From contig NZ_JAMOHZ010000005.1 of the NCBI RefSeq assembly GCF_024448715.1, positions 124,001 through 188,000 of the forward strand: 64,000 bases of DNA, in the 5' to 3' direction. This stretch comes from Stutzerimonas stutzeri (lineage in GTDB: Bacteria; Pseudomonadota; Gammaproteobacteria; Pseudomonadales; Pseudomonadaceae). A program made the position numbers and the translations under genes. The notes under the pieces were generated by a model. The model was not told the origin of the DNA. It saw nothing but the letters and a program-made list of their open reading frames with translations, and searched no databases. Positions 9,298 to 21,620 of the stretch are shown here, one piece after another (position 1 is the first letter of the stretch; each line of letters begins with the position of its first letter).

Positions 9298-10319
9298 TGC
9301 TCCGCTCCCGCACCGAACAGCTCATTAAAGGCTTCGGTGCTTCTGCTTACGAATTCCTGTCCTTCGCGAACCACGAAGAACGCTGCAATTTTCCGTTCAG
9401 TCGCAAACGTCAGGCCACGCTCAGGACCCAGCACCATGAGCACAGTAGACAACCCGTCGGCGCGCAATGCCGATGGATCGACCACCGTCACCGCCGCCAA
9501 GTGGTGGTCGATAGGGGCACCGGTCTGCGGATCCAGCGTGTGCGAATAGCGTTTGCCGTCACGCTCGAAATAGTTGCGGTAATCGCCGGACGTAGAAACG
9601 GCATAGCCGTCCAGCTCAATGATCCGCTGCGCAACACGCTCGTTATCCCGAGGCGCCTCGATGGCAATGCGCCATGGCGATCCGTCCGGCTTATGGCCTT
9701 GAGCCTTGAGTTCACCGGTGATTTCCACCAGATAACTGCTGACCCCGGATGCTTCGAGCGCTGCCACCACCTGATCAACCGCATAGCCAGCCGCAATGCT
9801 ATTGAAATCGACCTGAACGGCTGCGTCCTTGCAAAGCTGTTCACCGTCGATCCGAAGATATTGCTGACCAATATTCTGACGAACGATGACGATTTCCTCG
9901 GCAGAGGGCACCCGTTCGCCGCGGCCGTGCGGGCCGAAGCCCCACAGATTGAGCAACGGCTCGATGGTCAGATCCAGCGCACCGTTGCTTTCTTCCGAAA
10001 GCTGCTGCCCTGCCAGGATCAGCTTACGGACTCCGCTCGGCATGGCCATGCACTCATGTGCAGGCAAGGCGTTAAAGGTTTCGATATCCGAGTCGGCGCG
10101 GTAGGTCGAGAGCTGCTTGTCGATCCCCGCAAGTATCGACTCAGTCTCGCGCTGCAGCTGTTCCTTGGCAGCGGCCTTGTCTCCGGCCACATACTTCACC
10201 GAATAGGTGCTGCCCATGGTTGGTCCGCCAAAGCTTTCTACCTTGTCCTGAAATAGACAACCCGTCAGGGCTGTCGCCAGAGCGACAACGATGACGGGCT
10301 GTAGTAACGCTTGGGTCAT
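9294..10319 (-). CDS. apbE: FAD:protein FMN transferase ApbE (lipoprotein)
   Basis: Attaches FMN covalently to threonine residues of NqrB and NqrC, using FAD as donor. It has 341 residues with a lipoprotein signal ending LTGC at Cys21, placing the enzyme on the periplasmic face of the inner membrane. Visible family motifs are FGGPTMGSTYSVKYV near the N-terminus, QVDFNSIAAGYAVDQV, and YSHTLDPQTGAPI with a following acidic segment that binds Mg2+. It lies one base after the nqrF stop and overlaps nqrM, so enzyme, substrates and maturation factor are co-transcribed. Confidence 0.94.
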   Translation of the reverse strand: MTQALLQPVIVVALATALTGCLFQDKVESFGGPTMGSTYSVKYVAGDKAAAKEQLQRETESILAGIDKQLSTYRADSDIETFNALPAHECMAMPSGVRKLILAGQQLSEESNGALDLTIEPLLNLWGFGPHGRGERVPSAEEIVIVRQNIGQQYLRIDGEQLCKDAAVQVDFNSIAAGYAVDQVVAALEASGVSSYLVEITGELKAQGHKPDGSPWRIAIEAPRDNERVAQRIIELDGYAVSTSGDYRNYFERDGKRYSHTLDPQTGAPIDHHLAAVTVVDPSALRADGLSTVLMVLGPERGLTFATERKIAAFFVVREGQEFVSRSTEAFNELFGAGAEQ

Positions 10320-10320
10320 G

Positions 10321-11544
10321 CTAGCCGCCGAAGTCGTCGAGCAGAATGTTCTCCGGCTCGACGCCTAGGTCCGTGAGCATCTTGATCACCGAGGCGTTCA
10401 TCATCGGCGGACCGCACATGTAGAACTCGCAATCTTCCGGAGCCGGATGGTCCTTCAGATAGTTCTCGAGCAGAACGTTATGGATGAAGCCAGTCGGGCC
10501 GTCCCAGTTATCTTCAGGTTGCGGATCGGACAGCGCCAAGTGCCACTGGAAATTGTCATTTTCCGCCTGCAGCTGATCGTATTCCTCGACATAGAACGCC
10601 TCGCGCATGGAGCGCGCGCCGTACCAGAAGGTCATCTTGCGTTTGGACTTCAGGCGCTTGAGCTGATCGAAGATATGTGAACGCATCGGCGCCATGCCCG
10701 CACCGCCGCCGATGAAGACCATCTCGGCATCGGTGTCCTTGGCGAAGAACTCACCGAACGGACCGTAGACGGTGACCTTGTCGCCCGGTTTTAAGCTGAA
10801 CACCCAGGAGGACATCTTGCCCGGAGGCAGATCGTCCTTGCCTGGTGGGGGTGAAGCGATACGGATGTTGAATTTCACCAGACCGACTTCTTCCGGGTAG
10901 TTCGCCATGGAGTAGGCCCGGATCACGGTTTCGTCGACCTTAGATACGTACTTCCACTGGTTGAACTTATCCCAGTCCCCTCGATACTCCTCCTGAATAT
11001 CGAAGTCTTTGTAGCGGACCTCGTGCGGCGGGCATTCCAGCTGAACATAACCACCGGCACGGAAGTCCACGTTCTCGCCTTCCGGAAGTGTCAGGGTCAG
11101 CTCCTTGATAAAGGTAGCGACGTTCGGATTGGAAAGCACGGTGCATTCCCACTTCTTCACACCGAATACTTCTTCCGGCACTTCGATCTTCATGTCTGTC
11201 TTGACCGGGGTCTGGCAGGACAGACGCCAGCCCTCTCCCGCCTCGCGGCGGGTGAAGTGCGACTCCTCGGTGGGCAGCATCTCGCCGCCGCCGCTCTCGA
11301 CAATGCACTTGCACTGTGCACAGGTGCCGCCGCCACCACAGGCCGACGACAAGAAGATATTGTTGGACGCAAGGGTCTGTAGCAGCTTGCCGCCGGCGGG
11401 CACGGTGATGGTGCGTTCGCCGTTGATCTCAATGCTGATGTCGCCGCTGGAAACGAGCTTGGCGCGTGCCGCCAGGATGATCACCACCAGCGCAAGCACG
11501 ATGGCAGTGAACATGCCAATGGCGAGGAAAATTTCGTAACTCAT
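10321..11544 (-). CDS. nqrF: Na+-NQR subunit F, NADH-oxidising flavoprotein
   Basis: Electron entry subunit of the Na+ pump: NADH to FAD to 2Fe-2S. It has 407 residues. An N-terminal anchor helix (residues about 5-27) precedes a plant-type ferredoxin domain with Cys69, Cys75, Cys78 ([13 protein letters not shown]) and Cys110 (WRLSC). A ferredoxin-reductase module follows, with the FAD motif RAYSMANYP, the nucleotide motif [15 protein letters not shown] and the C-terminal [10 protein letters not shown]. Sixth gene of the nqr operon, 15 bases after nqrE. Confidence 0.96.
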   Translation of the reverse strand: MSYEIFLAIGMFTAIVLALVVIILAARAKLVSSGDISIEINGERTITVPAGGKLLQTLASNNIFLSSACGGGGTCAQCKCIVESGGGEMLPTEESHFTRREAGEGWRLSCQTPVKTDMKIEVPEEVFGVKKWECTVLSNPNVATFIKELTLTLPEGENVDFRAGGYVQLECPPHEVRYKDFDIQEEYRGDWDKFNQWKYVSKVDETVIRAYSMANYPEEVGLVKFNIRIASPPPGKDDLPPGKMSSWVFSLKPGDKVTVYGPFGEFFAKDTDAEMVFIGGGAGMAPMRSHIFDQLKRLKSKRKMTFWYGARSMREAFYVEEYDQLQAENDNFQWHLALSDPQPEDNWDGPTGFIHNVLLENYLKDHPAPEDCEFYMCGPPMMNASVIKMLTDLGVEPENILLDDFGG

Positions 11545-11559
11545 CTGTTCATCCCGTCC

Positions 11560-12168
11560 TTAGAGCTGTACGCCAGAGAATGACATGAAGCCCAGCGACA
11601 TCAGGCCGATGGTGATGAAAGTGATGCCCAGCCCCTGCAGACCCTCCGGCACATCGCTGTACTTCAGCTTCTCGCGGATACCTGCCAGCAAGGCAATGGC
11701 CAGCGCCCAAGAAGCACCGGAACCCAGGCCGTAGACCGTACTTTCTGCCAGGTTGTAATCACGCTCTACCATGAACAGAGAACCAGCCATGATGGCGCAG
11801 TTCACAGTGATCAATGGCAGGAAAACCCCCAGGGCGTTATACAAACTGGGAACGTACTTATCGAGCAGCATCTCCAGGATCTGCACGATCGCCGCGATCA
11901 CGCCGATGTAGCTGAGCAGACCCAGGAAGCTCAGATCAACGTCTGGCAGCCCTGCCCAGGACAAGGCTCCGGCCTTAAGCAGATAGGTATAGATCAGGTT
12001 GTTGGCCGGCACGGTGATGGCCTGCACCACGATGACCGCGATACCCAAGCCTATCGCCGTTTCCACCTTCTTCGAGATCGCGATGAAGGTACACATACCG
12101 AGAAAGAACGCCAGAGCCATGTTCTCGATGAACACGGCACGGACGAACAGACTGATGTAGTGCTCCAT
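11560..12168 (-). CDS. nqrE: Na+-NQR subunit E
   Basis: Integral membrane subunit of 202 residues with about six helices, homologous to NqrD in inverted topology. It carries the paired cysteines typical of Nqr[18 protein letters not shown] and [15 protein letters not shown]; these ligate the intramembrane iron centre. The start is the ATG at 12168, overlapping the nqrD stop (TAATG); the longer open frame upstream is not related to NqrE. Confidence 0.96.
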   Translation of the reverse strand: MEHYISLFVRAVFIENMALAFFLGMCTFIAISKKVETAIGLGIAVIVVQAITVPANNLIYTYLLKAGALSWAGLPDVDLSFLGLLSYIGVIAAIVQILEMLLDKYVPSLYNALGVFLPLITVNCAIMAGSLFMVERDYNLAESTVYGLGSGASWALAIALLAGIREKLKYSDVPEGLQGLGITFITIGLMSLGFMSFSGVQL

Positions 12169-12836
12169 TAGTAAGCCTCCTTGTTCGAGACTTGCGGCGC
12201 CATCTTGAAGGAAGGCTTCTCGACCTGCTCCCTCTTCCAACTGCGGATGCCCCAGATGATCAGTCCGATCAGGAAGAACGCAGACGGCGGAAGCAACAGC
12301 AAGCCGTTGGGCTGGTACCAACCGCCATCGTTGACCACCGGAATGATCGTGTAGCCCATCAGCTTGCCGGCACCGAACAGCTCGCGGAAGATGCCGAGAA
12401 CGATCAGCATGGCACTGTAGCCGAGACCGTTACCAATTCCGTCGAAGAACGACAGTATCGGCGGATTCTGCATGGCGAAGGCTTCGGCTCGCCCCATCAC
12501 GATGCAGTTGGTGATGATCAGGCCGACAAATACCGATAGCTGCTTGGACAGCGAGAAAGCGTAGGCTTTGAGGATTTGATCCACCACGATTACCAATGAC
12601 GCAATGATCACCATCTGCACAATCATGCGGATACTGCCTGGGATCTGTGAGCGGATCATCGAAATGAACATGCTCGAAAAGGCAGTCACCAGTGTTAGCG
12701 CGATGGACATCACCAAAGCGGTTTTCAGGTTCGAAGTAACAGCCAGGGCCGAACAGATACCAAGGATCTGCAGACCGATGGGGTTGTTGTTGAAGACCGG
12801 ATTGAACAGGACTTCCTTAACGGTAGGTTGCGACAT
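12168..12836 (-). CDS. nqrD: Na+-NQR subunit D
   Basis: Integral membrane subunit, 222 residues from [15 protein letters not shown]. Hydrophobic helices run throughout, and the cysteines in [14 protein letters not shown] and [15 protein letters not shown] are those that, with the NqrE pair, bind the iron centre. Its ATG lies 2 bases after the nqrC stop, and its own stop overlaps nqrE. Confidence 0.96.
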   Translation of the reverse strand: MSQPTVKEVLFNPVFNNNPIGLQILGICSALAVTSNLKTALVMSIALTLVTAFSSMFISMIRSQIPGSIRMIVQMVIIASLVIVVDQILKAYAFSLSKQLSVFVGLIITNCIVMGRAEAFAMQNPPILSFFDGIGNGLGYSAMLIVLGIFRELFGAGKLMGYTIIPVVNDGGWYQPNGLLLLPPSAFFLIGLIIWGIRSWKREQVEKPSFKMAPQVSNKEAY

Positions 12837-12838
12837 GA

Positions 12839-13627
12839 TCAAGCCTCCCCAGCGCGCAGGTTAGCGATAAATGGTCCGAAGCCATCTTCGCCCAACCAGA
12901 AATGCAACAGGTTATTCACTCCGTTACTGGTCAGTGTCGCACCGGCCAAGGCATCGACTTGGTGGTCAGCCTGCGGACTTTGCGGATCGACACCACCCTT
13001 GACTGCCTCAATGGCCAGCTCGCCATCTTCGTTGAACAGTTCTTTGCCCTGCCACTGACTGCGCCACTTCGGGTTGTCTACTTCACCGCCAAGACCCGGA
13101 GTCTCGCCGTGCTGATAGAAACCCAGACCCTCAACGGTATTCAGGTCGCCCTGAATGGCTACAAAACCATACAGAGTGGACCACAGCCCGTAGCCACGAA
13201 CCGGGACGATCAGCGTCTCAAGCTCGCCATTTTCTTCGACGATATAAACGACACTGTAACGCTCACGGCGTTTGATCGAGGCGATGTCCTCATCACTTGG
13301 CAGCGCTTTCGAAAGTTCGGGGTCCTTGGCAGCGACCAGGGGGTCGAAGCTGTTCGGATCGAACTCATCGCTGAACTTTCCGGTTTGCAAATCGACCAGC
13401 TTGGCGACGATACGCTCACCGTACAGGGTCTTGACCTGCTTGGCAGACATACCCGCCTCACCCAGGCCGGCAATCGCCAGAATGCTGCGCTGCTTGTCCA
13501 GCTGACGATTTTCCATCTGCGTCGGACGCAAAGCCACAGCCGCGCCGGCGACAAATACCGAGCAAACCAGGCAGACCAGCAGGGCCACCACCAGCGTTCG
13601 GGTAGTGGATTCTTTTTGACTAGACAT
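12839..13627 (-). CDS. nqrC: Na+-NQR subunit C
   Basis: Periplasmic flavoprotein subunit of 262 residues with one N-terminal membrane helix ([21 protein letters not shown]). The C-terminal [17 protein letters not shown] carries the threonine that ApbE loads with FMN; the usual Ser of SGAT is Ala here, while the acceptor Thr is kept. The ATG at 13627 overlaps the nqrB stop by 8 bases. Confidence 0.96.
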   Translation of the reverse strand: MSSQKESTTRTLVVALLVCLVCSVFVAGAAVALRPTQMENRQLDKQRSILAIAGLGEAGMSAKQVKTLYGERIVAKLVDLQTGKFSDEFDPNSFDPLVAAKDPELSKALPSDEDIASIKRRERYSVVYIVEENGELETLIVPVRGYGLWSTLYGFVAIQGDLNTVEGLGFYQHGETPGLGGEVDNPKWRSQWQGKELFNEDGELAIEAVKGGVDPQSPQADHQVDALAGATLTSNGVNNLLHFWLGEDGFGPFIANLRAGEA

Positions 13628-14831
13628 TACGTGCCAGCCTCCGCTTGATATTGGCCTGAATGACAAAGTGGTCAATCAACGGTGCACAAAGGTTGGCGAA
13701 CAGGATTGCCAGCATCATGCCTTCTGGAAAGGCCGGATTGACCACACGGATCAACACGACCATGACGCCGATGAAGATGCCGAACACCCACTTTCCGGTA
13801 TTGGTCATGGATGCCGAAACCGGATCGGTAGCCATGTAGATCAAGCCAAAGGCGAATCCACCCACCACCATATGCCAGTACCAGGGCATGGCAAACATCG
13901 GATTGCTGTCGGAGCCGATCAGGTTGAACAAGAAGCTCAGCCCGATCATGCCGAGCATCACGCCCGAAACGATGCGCCAGGAGGCGATCTTGGTCATCAG
14001 CAATACCGCACCGCCGATGAAGATGGCCAGCGTACTGGTTTCACCGAGCGAGCCGTGAATGGTTCCAACGAAAGCGTCCATCCAGGTGATACCACTGGCG
14101 ATCACGTTTTCCATGCCGCCGGCAAAGCTCAGGCTGAGTGCGGTAGCACCGGCGAAGCCATCTACTGCAGTCCAGACCGCGTCACCCGACATCTGCGCCG
14201 GATAGGCGAAGAATAGGAAGGCACGGCCGGTAAGGGCCGGGTTGAGGAAGTTCTTGCCGGTGCCGCCAAAAATCTCCTTACCGATTACGATACCGAAGCT
14301 GATACCCAGGGCGACCTGCCAGAGTGGAATGCTCGGCGGAAGCGTCAGGGCGAACAACACCGAAGTAACAAAGAAGCCTTCGTTGACTTCGTGCTTGCGG
14401 ATCGAGGCGAACAGCACTTCCCAGAAACCGCCGACGATGAACGTCACCGCATAGACTGGCAGGAAGTAGGCCGCACCCTGAATGAAGTTATCCCACAGGC
14501 TGTTCGGATCGAACCCGGCCAGCGCGCTGATCAGCGCCATGCGCCAGCCTTCCTGCGCAGCAAGCAGATCAGGGCTTTGTGCATAGATCAGGTTGGCTTG
14601 GTAGCCAGTGTTCCACATGCCGAAGAACATCGCCGGGAAGGTGCACAGCCAGACCGTGATCATCATCCGTTTGAGGTCGATGCCGTCACGCACGTGAGCC
14701 GTGGTCTTGGTCACGCTGCCAGGACGATAGAGGAAGGTGTCCGCGGCTTCGTAGAGTGCATACCACTTCTCGTACTTGCCGCCCTTCTCGAAGTTGTGCT
14801 CGATCTTGTCGAGGTATTCGCGAATGCCCAT
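13620..14831 (-). CDS. nqrB: Na+-NQR subunit B
   Basis: Main membrane subunit and Na+ channel of the pump, 403 residues with about ten helices. The covalent FMN site is [13 protein letters not shown] (Thr in GAT), matching the ApbE recognition pattern; riboflavin and ubiquinone also bind this subunit in the family. It starts 3 bases after the nqrA stop. Confidence 0.96.
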   Translation of the reverse strand: MGIREYLDKIEHNFEKGGKYEKWYALYEAADTFLYRPGSVTKTTAHVRDGIDLKRMMITVWLCTFPAMFFGMWNTGYQANLIYAQSPDLLAAQEGWRMALISALAGFDPNSLWDNFIQGAAYFLPVYAVTFIVGGFWEVLFASIRKHEVNEGFFVTSVLFALTLPPSIPLWQVALGISFGIVIGKEIFGGTGKNFLNPALTGRAFLFFAYPAQMSGDAVWTAVDGFAGATALSLSFAGGMENVIASGITWMDAFVGTIHGSLGETSTLAIFIGGAVLLMTKIASWRIVSGVMLGMIGLSFLFNLIGSDSNPMFAMPWYWHMVVGGFAFGLIYMATDPVSASMTNTGKWVFGIFIGVMVVLIRVVNPAFPEGMMLAILFANLCAPLIDHFVIQANIKRRLARNV

Positions 14832-14834
14832 ACC

Positions 14835-16358
<1,524 letters not shown>

Positions 16359-16458
16359 TCAGGACCGGCAGCCACCTATAACCATCTATTGACGCCGGGC
16401 TCTACGAACACCCTGAACGGCCGAATTTTCCGCCGAATTTGCCTAGAGTTGAATGCAA

Positions 16459-16480
16459 AACGGGAGCCGAAGCTCCCGTT
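16459..16480 (-). terminator. Intrinsic terminator of the GAPDH gene
   Basis: On the minus strand a 9-bp perfect stem (AACGGGAGC / GCTCCCGTT) encloses a TTCG tetraloop and runs into TTTT, 17 bases after the GAPDH stop. Confidence 0.85.
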
Positions 16481-16497
16481 TATCGACACCCGGCGCC

Positions 16498-17949
16498 TTA
16501 GCGTGGGAAGGCTGGCGGATTGACGCCTGCCATGTCCTCCATCACACGCACCACCTGGCAGCTATAGCCAAACTCGTTGTCATACCAGACGTAGAGCACA
16601 ACGCGGTTATCACTGCAGATGGTCGCCTCGGCATCCACCACGCCGGCGTGCCGCGAGCCGACGAAATCACTGGATACAACTTCCAGCGAGTTGACGTAGT
16701 CGATCTGCTTCTGCAGATCCGAGTGCATCGCCATTTGACGCAGGTACTCGTTGATCTCCTCGCGCGTGGTGGCTTTTTCCAGGTTCAGATTGAGAATGGC
16801 CATGGAAACGTTCGGCGTCGGTACGCGAATGGCATTGCCAGTCAGCTTGCCCTTGAGCACCGGCAGCGCCTTGGCGGCCGCCGTAGCGGCACCAGTCTCG
16901 GTGATCACCATATTCAACGCAGCACTACGACCGCGACGACTGCCTTTGTGGAAGTTATCGATCAGGTTCTGGTCGTTGGTATAGGAGTGCACAGTTTCCA
17001 CGTGGCCGTTGACGATGCCGTACTGATCGTTGACGGCCTTGAGCACCGGCACGATGGCATTGGTGGTGCAGGAGGCCGCGGAGACGATCTTGTCATCAGC
17101 GGTAATTTCACCGTGGTTAATGCCATGAACGATGTTCTTCAGCTCGCCTTTGCCTGGCGCTGTCAGCACTACGCGTGCAACGCCTGGACACTTCAGATGC
17201 TGGCCAAGACCTTCGGAATCACGCCATTTGCCAGTGTTGTCGACCAGCAGTGCGTTCTCGATGCCGTATTGGGTGTAATCCACCGAGGCCGGGTCATTCG
17301 AGTAAATCACCTGAATCAGGTTGCCGTTGGCGGTGATGGTGTTGTTTTCGGCATCGATATGGATGGTGCCTTCGAACGGACCGTGCACCGAGTCACGGCG
17401 CAGCAGGCTGGCGCGCTTGACCAGGTCATTCTCGGCACCCTTGCGCACGACGATGGCACGCAGGCGCAGGCCGTCGCCGCCGCCGGTCTTCTCGATGAGG
17501 ATGCGCGCCAGCAGGCGGCCAATGCGACCGAAACCGTAGAGCACCACGTCGGTACCCTTGTGCACGCCGGTGGTGTTGCGCTTGCCAGCCACTTCAGCCA
17601 GTTCGTCACGCACGAACTGATCGAGGTTGCGGCCGTTGCCCTCGGCCTTGTACTTGGCGACGACTTTACCCAGGTCGACCGAAGCGGCGCCCAGATTCAT
17701 GTCGCTCATAGTGGCGAGAATCTGATGCGTCTCGTGCACACAGAGTTCGGCTTCGTCAGCCTGACGATGACGAGCAAAGCGATGGGCCTTGAGCAGCGCG
17801 ATGACCGAGCGATTGATCAAGCCACGGCCGTAGATGGAAGTCACCACGTTATTGTTACGATACAGCTGACCAATCAGCGGAATCATCGCTTCGGCGAGGG
17901 CTTCTCGATCAATCCATTCACCAAGACACTGGTCGGGCTTCTGAGTCAC
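16498..17949 (-). CDS. Long-form glyceraldehyde-3-phosphate dehydrogenase
   Basis: A 483-residue NAD(P)-dependent GAPDH with a helical N-terminal extension of about 130 residues before the Rossmann motif VLYGFGRIGRLLARIL. The catalytic cysteine lies in SAASCTTNAIVPVLK and the C-terminus has WYDNEFGYSCQVVRVMEDM. Ordinary GAPDHs are about 330 residues; this long form is a known Pseudomonas type located beside mfd. The start is a GTG at 17949 with AAGGAA upstream. It probably serves gluconeogenic or Entner-Doudoroff carbon flow, which is an inference. Divergent from mfd across 157 bases. Confidence 0.92.
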   Translation of the reverse strand: MTQKPDQCLGEWIDREALAEAMIPLIGQLYRNNNVVTSIYGRGLINRSVIALLKAHRFARHRQADEAELCVHETHQILATMSDMNLGAASVDLGKVVAKYKAEGNGRNLDQFVRDELAEVAGKRNTTGVHKGTDVVLYGFGRIGRLLARILIEKTGGGDGLRLRAIVVRKGAENDLVKRASLLRRDSVHGPFEGTIHIDAENNTITANGNLIQVIYSNDPASVDYTQYGIENALLVDNTGKWRDSEGLGQHLKCPGVARVVLTAPGKGELKNIVHGINHGEITADDKIVSAASCTTNAIVPVLKAVNDQYGIVNGHVETVHSYTNDQNLIDNFHKGSRRGRSAALNMVITETGAATAAAKALPVLKGKLTGNAIRVPTPNVSMAILNLNLEKATTREEINEYLRQMAMHSDLQKQIDYVNSLEVVSSDFVGSRHAGVVDAEATICSDNRVVLYVWYDNEFGYSCQVVRVMEDMAGVNPPAFPR

Positions 17950-18106
17950 GGGCAGTTCCTTCCAACATGTAGGGGCTGAGAAAAGGGGCTACATTATGCC
18001 GACGCACCCTAGCGTCGGCAATCTGTGCAGCGGAAACACTGACAGCGTCCCGCGCGGATAGTTACAATCCGCGCGGTCCATTTTTCGACCGGAGCCACGC
18101 CCACTC

Positions 18107-21100
18107 GTGTCCGTATTGCGCCTTCCGCCCATGCCTGCCGCCAGCGGCAAGCAAACCTGGGGCAACCTTCCCGGAGCCGCGCTGAGCCTGGCCATTGCCG
18201 AAGCAGCCAGCAACGCAAAGCGATTCACTCTTCTTCTCACGGCCGACAGTCAGAGCGCCGAGCGCCTGCAGGAAGAACTAGGCTTCTTCGCGCCAGAGTT
18301 GCCAGTGCTGCATTTTCCTGACTGGGAAACATTGCCCTATGACGTTTTTTCGCCGCATCAGGACATCATTTCCCAGCGTATTGCGACGCTTTACCAGCTG
18401 CCTGAGCTGACCCATGGCGTGCTGGTAGTTCCTATCACCACAGCGCTACACAGGCTTGCGCCCAAGCGCTTCCTGCTCGGCTCCAGTCTGGTGTTGGATA
18501 TAGGACAGAAGCTCGACGTCGAACAGATGCGCGCACGCCTGGAAGCTGCCGGCTACCGTTGCGTCGACACGGTGTATGAGCATGGCGAGTTCGCCGTACG
18601 CGGCGCACTGATCGACTTGTTCCCTATGGGCAGCGCCCTGCCCTATCGCATCGACCTGTTCGATGACGAGATCGAGACGCTGCGTACTTTCGATCCAGAG
18701 AACCAGCGCTCGATCGACAAGGTCGAGTCGATTCGCCTGCTGCCGGCCCGTGAGTTTCCGTTGAAGAAAGAGTCGGTGACCGGCTTTCGCGCACGTTTCC
18801 GTGAGCGTTTCGATGTGGATTTCCGTCGCTGCCCGGTCTATCAGGATCTCTCCACAGGGATCACGCCAGCGGGCATCGAGTACTACCTTCCGCTGTTCTT
18901 CGACGAAACCTCGACGTTGTTCGACTACCTGCCAGAAGACACGCAGGTGTTTTCCCTGCCTGGCATCGAGCAGGCTGCCGATAATTTTTGGAAAGATGTT
19001 CGCAATCGTTACGAAGAACGCCGCGTCGATCCTGAACGCCCGCTGTTGCCGCCTACCGAATTATTCGTACCGGTGGAAGATTGCTTCGCCCGGCTGAAGC
19101 TGTGGCCACGGATTGTTGCGAGTCACGACGACGTCGAACCCGGCATTGGCCGCGAGCGTTTCCCCGCCAGCCTGTTTCCGGAACTGGCGATCGATGCCAA
19201 GGCCAGCGAACCACTAGGCGCGCTGCGTCGCTTTCTCGATGAGTTTTCTGGCCGCGTACTCTTCACCGCCGAATCCGCCGGCCGCCGCGAAGTGCTGCTG
19301 GAATTGCTCGCGCGGCTGAAACTGCGGCCGCAGGAGGTCGCCGGCTGGCCGCAATTCGTCGAAAGCACGGAGCGCCTGGCGATCACCATCGCCCCACTGG
19401 ATGACGGGTTATTGCTTCAGGACCCGGCACTGGCGCTGATAGCGGAAAGTCCGCTGTTCGGCCAACGCGTCATGCAGCGTCGGCGCCGCGAGAAAGGCCG
19501 CGACGCTGGCGAAAACGTCATCAAGAACCTTACCGAGCTGCGCGAAGGCGCGCCGGTGGTTCATATCGACCACGGGGTTGGACGCTACCAAGGCTTGGTC
19601 ACACTGGAAATCGAAGGCCAGGCCGCCGAGTTCCTCCAGCTGCAATATGCCGAGGAAGCCAAACTTTACGTGCCGGTCGCCAGCCTGCATCTGATCGCCC
19701 GCTACACCGGCAGCGACGACGCACTGGCGCCACTGCACCGGTTGGGCTCGGAGACTTGGCAAAAAGCCAAGCGCAAGGCGGCCGAGCAGGTTCGTGATGT
19801 TGCCGCCGAACTGCTGGACATTTATGCCCGCCGCGCGGCCCGCGAAGGTTATGCCTTTGCCGATCCACAGCTCGACTACGAGACTTTCAGCGCTGGCTTC
19901 CCGTTCGAAGAGACCCCCGACCAGCAAGCCGCCATCGAAGCCGTGCGCAGCGACATGCTCGCACCCAAGCCGATGGATCGCCTGATCTGCGGTGATGTCG
20001 GTTTCGGCAAGACCGAAGTGGCGATGCGCGCCGCCTTTATCGCCGTACACAGTGGCCGCCAAGTAGCCGTTTTGGTGCCCACTACCCTGCTTGCCCAACA
20101 ACATTACAACAGCTTCCGTGACCGCTTCGCCGACTGGCCGGTACGAGTTGAAGTAATGAGCCGCTTCAAATCCGCCAAGGAAATTCAGGGCGCGGTGCAG
20201 GAACTGGCCGAAGGCAAAGTGGACATTCTGATTGGCACGCACAAGCTGCTGCAAGACGACGTGAAGTTCACCAATCTGGGCTTGGTCATCATCGACGAGG
20301 AACACCGTTTCGGCGTTCGCCAGAAGGAACAGCTCAAGGCCCTGCGCAGCGAAGTGGATATCCTCACGCTGACCGCCACGCCGATTCCACGCACGCTGAA
20401 CATGGCGGTCGCCGGCATGCGCGACCTGTCGATCATTGCCACGCCACCGGCTCGACGGTTGTCGGTGCGCACCTTTGTCATGGAACAGCAGAACTCCGTG
20501 ATCAAAGAAGCGCTGCTGCGTGAACTGCTGCGCGGTGGTCAGGTGTATTACCTGCACAACGATGTGAAGACGATTGAAAAATGCGCCGCGGACCTTGCCG
20601 AGCTGGTTCCCGAAGCGCGAATAGGCGTAGGCCACGGCCAAATGCGCGAGCGCGAGCTGGAACAGGTGATGGGCGACTTCTACCACAAGCGCTTCAACGT
20701 TCTGATCGCCTCGACCATCATCGAGACTGGCATCGACGTGCCCAGTGCGAACACCATCATCATCGAGCGTGCGGACAAGTTCGGCCTGGCCCAGCTGCAT
20801 CAGCTGCGCGGTCGGGTCGGTCGTAGTCACCACCAGGCGTACGCCTACTTGTTGACCCCGCCACGCAAAGCGATGACCCCGGATGCGGAAAAGCGTCTGG
20901 AAGCCATCGCCAACGCGCAAGACCTGGGTGCCGGCTTCGTGCTCGCGACGCACGATCTGGAAATCCGCGGTGCTGGTGAGCTGCTTGGCGACGGCCAGAG
21001 TGGGCAGATCCAGGCGGTCGGCTTCACCCTTTATATGGAAATGCTCGAACGCGCAGTCAAGTCCATCCAGAAAGGCGAACAGCCGAATCTCGATCAACCG

Positions 21101-21556
21101 CTGGGCGGCGGACCGGAGATCAACCTGCGCGTGCCTGCGCTGATTCCGGAGGACTATCTGCCGGATGTGCATGCGCGGCTGATTCTCTACAAGCGCATCG
21201 CCAACGCCGCCGACGAGAACGGGCTGCGTGAACTGCAGGTAGAAATGATCGATCGCTTCGGCCTGTTGCCCGAACCGGCCAAGCATCTGGTACGTCTGAC
21301 ATCGCTCAAGCTGCAGGCTTCCGGCCTCGGCATCAGCAAGATCGACGCCGGCCCTCAAGGCGGGCGAATCGAGTTCACCGCAGACACCAGCGTCGATCCG
21401 ATGGTGCTGATCAAGCTGATCCAGAGCCAACCCAATCGCTACAAATTCGAGGGTGCTACCGTGTTCAAATTCCAAGTGCCTATGGAGCGTGCCGACGAAC
21501 GCTTCAATACTCTGGAAGCGCTGCTCGAGCGTCTGGCCCCAACGCAAGGCCAGTAA
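18107..21556 (+). CDS. mfd: Transcription-repair coupling factor Mfd
   Basis: ATP-dependent translocase that removes RNA polymerase stalled at DNA lesions and recruits UvrA. It has 1149 residues, the normal length, from a GTG at 18107 with GGAG upstream. Domains in order: UvrB-like N-terminal modules with GALIDLFPMGS, the RNA-polymerase-interacting domain with VHIDHGVGRYQGL, the RecG-like helicase lobes with Walker A GDVGFGKTEVAMRAAF, DEEHRFGVRQKEQLKAL and QLRGRVGRSHHQAYAYLL, then the C-terminal autoinhibitory domain. A long open frame on the opposite strand is a codon-bias shadow. Confidence 0.97.
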   Translation: MSVLRLPPMPAASGKQTWGNLPGAALSLAIAEAASNAKRFTLLLTADSQSAERLQEELGFFAPELPVLHFPDWETLPYDVFSPHQDIISQRIATLYQLPELTHGVLVVPITTALHRLAPKRFLLGSSLVLDIGQKLDVEQMRARLEAAGYRCVDTVYEHGEFAVRGALIDLFPMGSALPYRIDLFDDEIETLRTFDPENQRSIDKVESIRLLPAREFPLKKESVTGFRARFRERFDVDFRRCPVYQDLSTGITPAGIEYYLPLFFDETSTLFDYLPEDTQVFSLPGIEQAADNFWKDVRNRYEERRVDPERPLLPPTELFVPVEDCFARLKLWPRIVASHDDVEPGIGRERFPASLFPELAIDAKASEPLGALRRFLDEFSGRVLFTAESAGRREVLLELLARLKLRPQEVAGWPQFVESTERLAITIAPLDDGLLLQDPALALIAESPLFGQRVMQRRRREKGRDAGENVIKNLTELREGAPVVHIDHGVGRYQGLVTLEIEGQAAEFLQLQYAEEAKLYVPVASLHLIARYTGSDDALAPLHRLGSETWQKAKRKAAEQVRDVAAELLDIYARRAAREGYAFADPQLDYETFSAGFPFEETPDQQAAIEAVRSDMLAPKPMDRLICGDVGFGKTEVAMRAAFIAVHSGRQVAVLVPTTLLAQQHYNSFRDRFADWPVRVEVMSRFKSAKEIQGAVQELAEGKVDILIGTHKLLQDDVKFTNLGLVIIDEEHRFGVRQKEQLKALRSEVDILTLTATPIPRTLNMAVAGMRDLSIIATPPARRLSVRTFVMEQQNSVIKEALLRELLRGGQVYYLHNDVKTIEKCAADLAELVPEARIGVGHGQMRERELEQVMGDFYHKRFNVLIASTIIETGIDVPSANTIIIERADKFGLAQLHQLRGRVGRSHHQAYAYLLTPPRKAMTPDAEKRLEAIANAQDLGAGFVLATHDLEIRGAGELLGDGQSGQIQAVGFTLYMEMLERAVKSIQKGEQPNLDQPLGGGPEINLRVPALIPEDYLPDVHARLILYKRIANAADENGLRELQVEMIDRFGLLPEPAKHLVRLTSLKLQASGLGISKIDAGPQGGRIEFTADTSVDPMVLIKLIQSQPNRYKFEGATVFKFQVPMERADERFNTLEALLERLAPTQGQ

Positions 21557-21569
21557 TACGTTCGCCCGC

Positions 21570-21592
21570 CCGGCGCAGCACCGCTGCGCCGG
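21570..21592 (+). terminator. Hairpin after mfd, likely terminator
   Basis: A 10-bp perfect stem (CCGGCGCAGC / GCTGCGCCGG) with a 3-base loop lies 13 bases after the mfd stop. No T-run follows. Confidence 0.45.
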
Positions 21593-21620
21593 CTTGACCA
21601 CCGACCCCTAGCCGGTAGCT

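Noticed and set aside
16453-17979. Open frame antisense to the GAPDH gene
   Set aside because: Opposes a gene with full catalytic motifs; no independent evidence.
19409-21601. Long open frame of about 730 codons antisense to mfd
   Set aside because: It exactly opposes mfd in a high-GC gene, lacks family motifs, and is explained by codon bias of the true strand.
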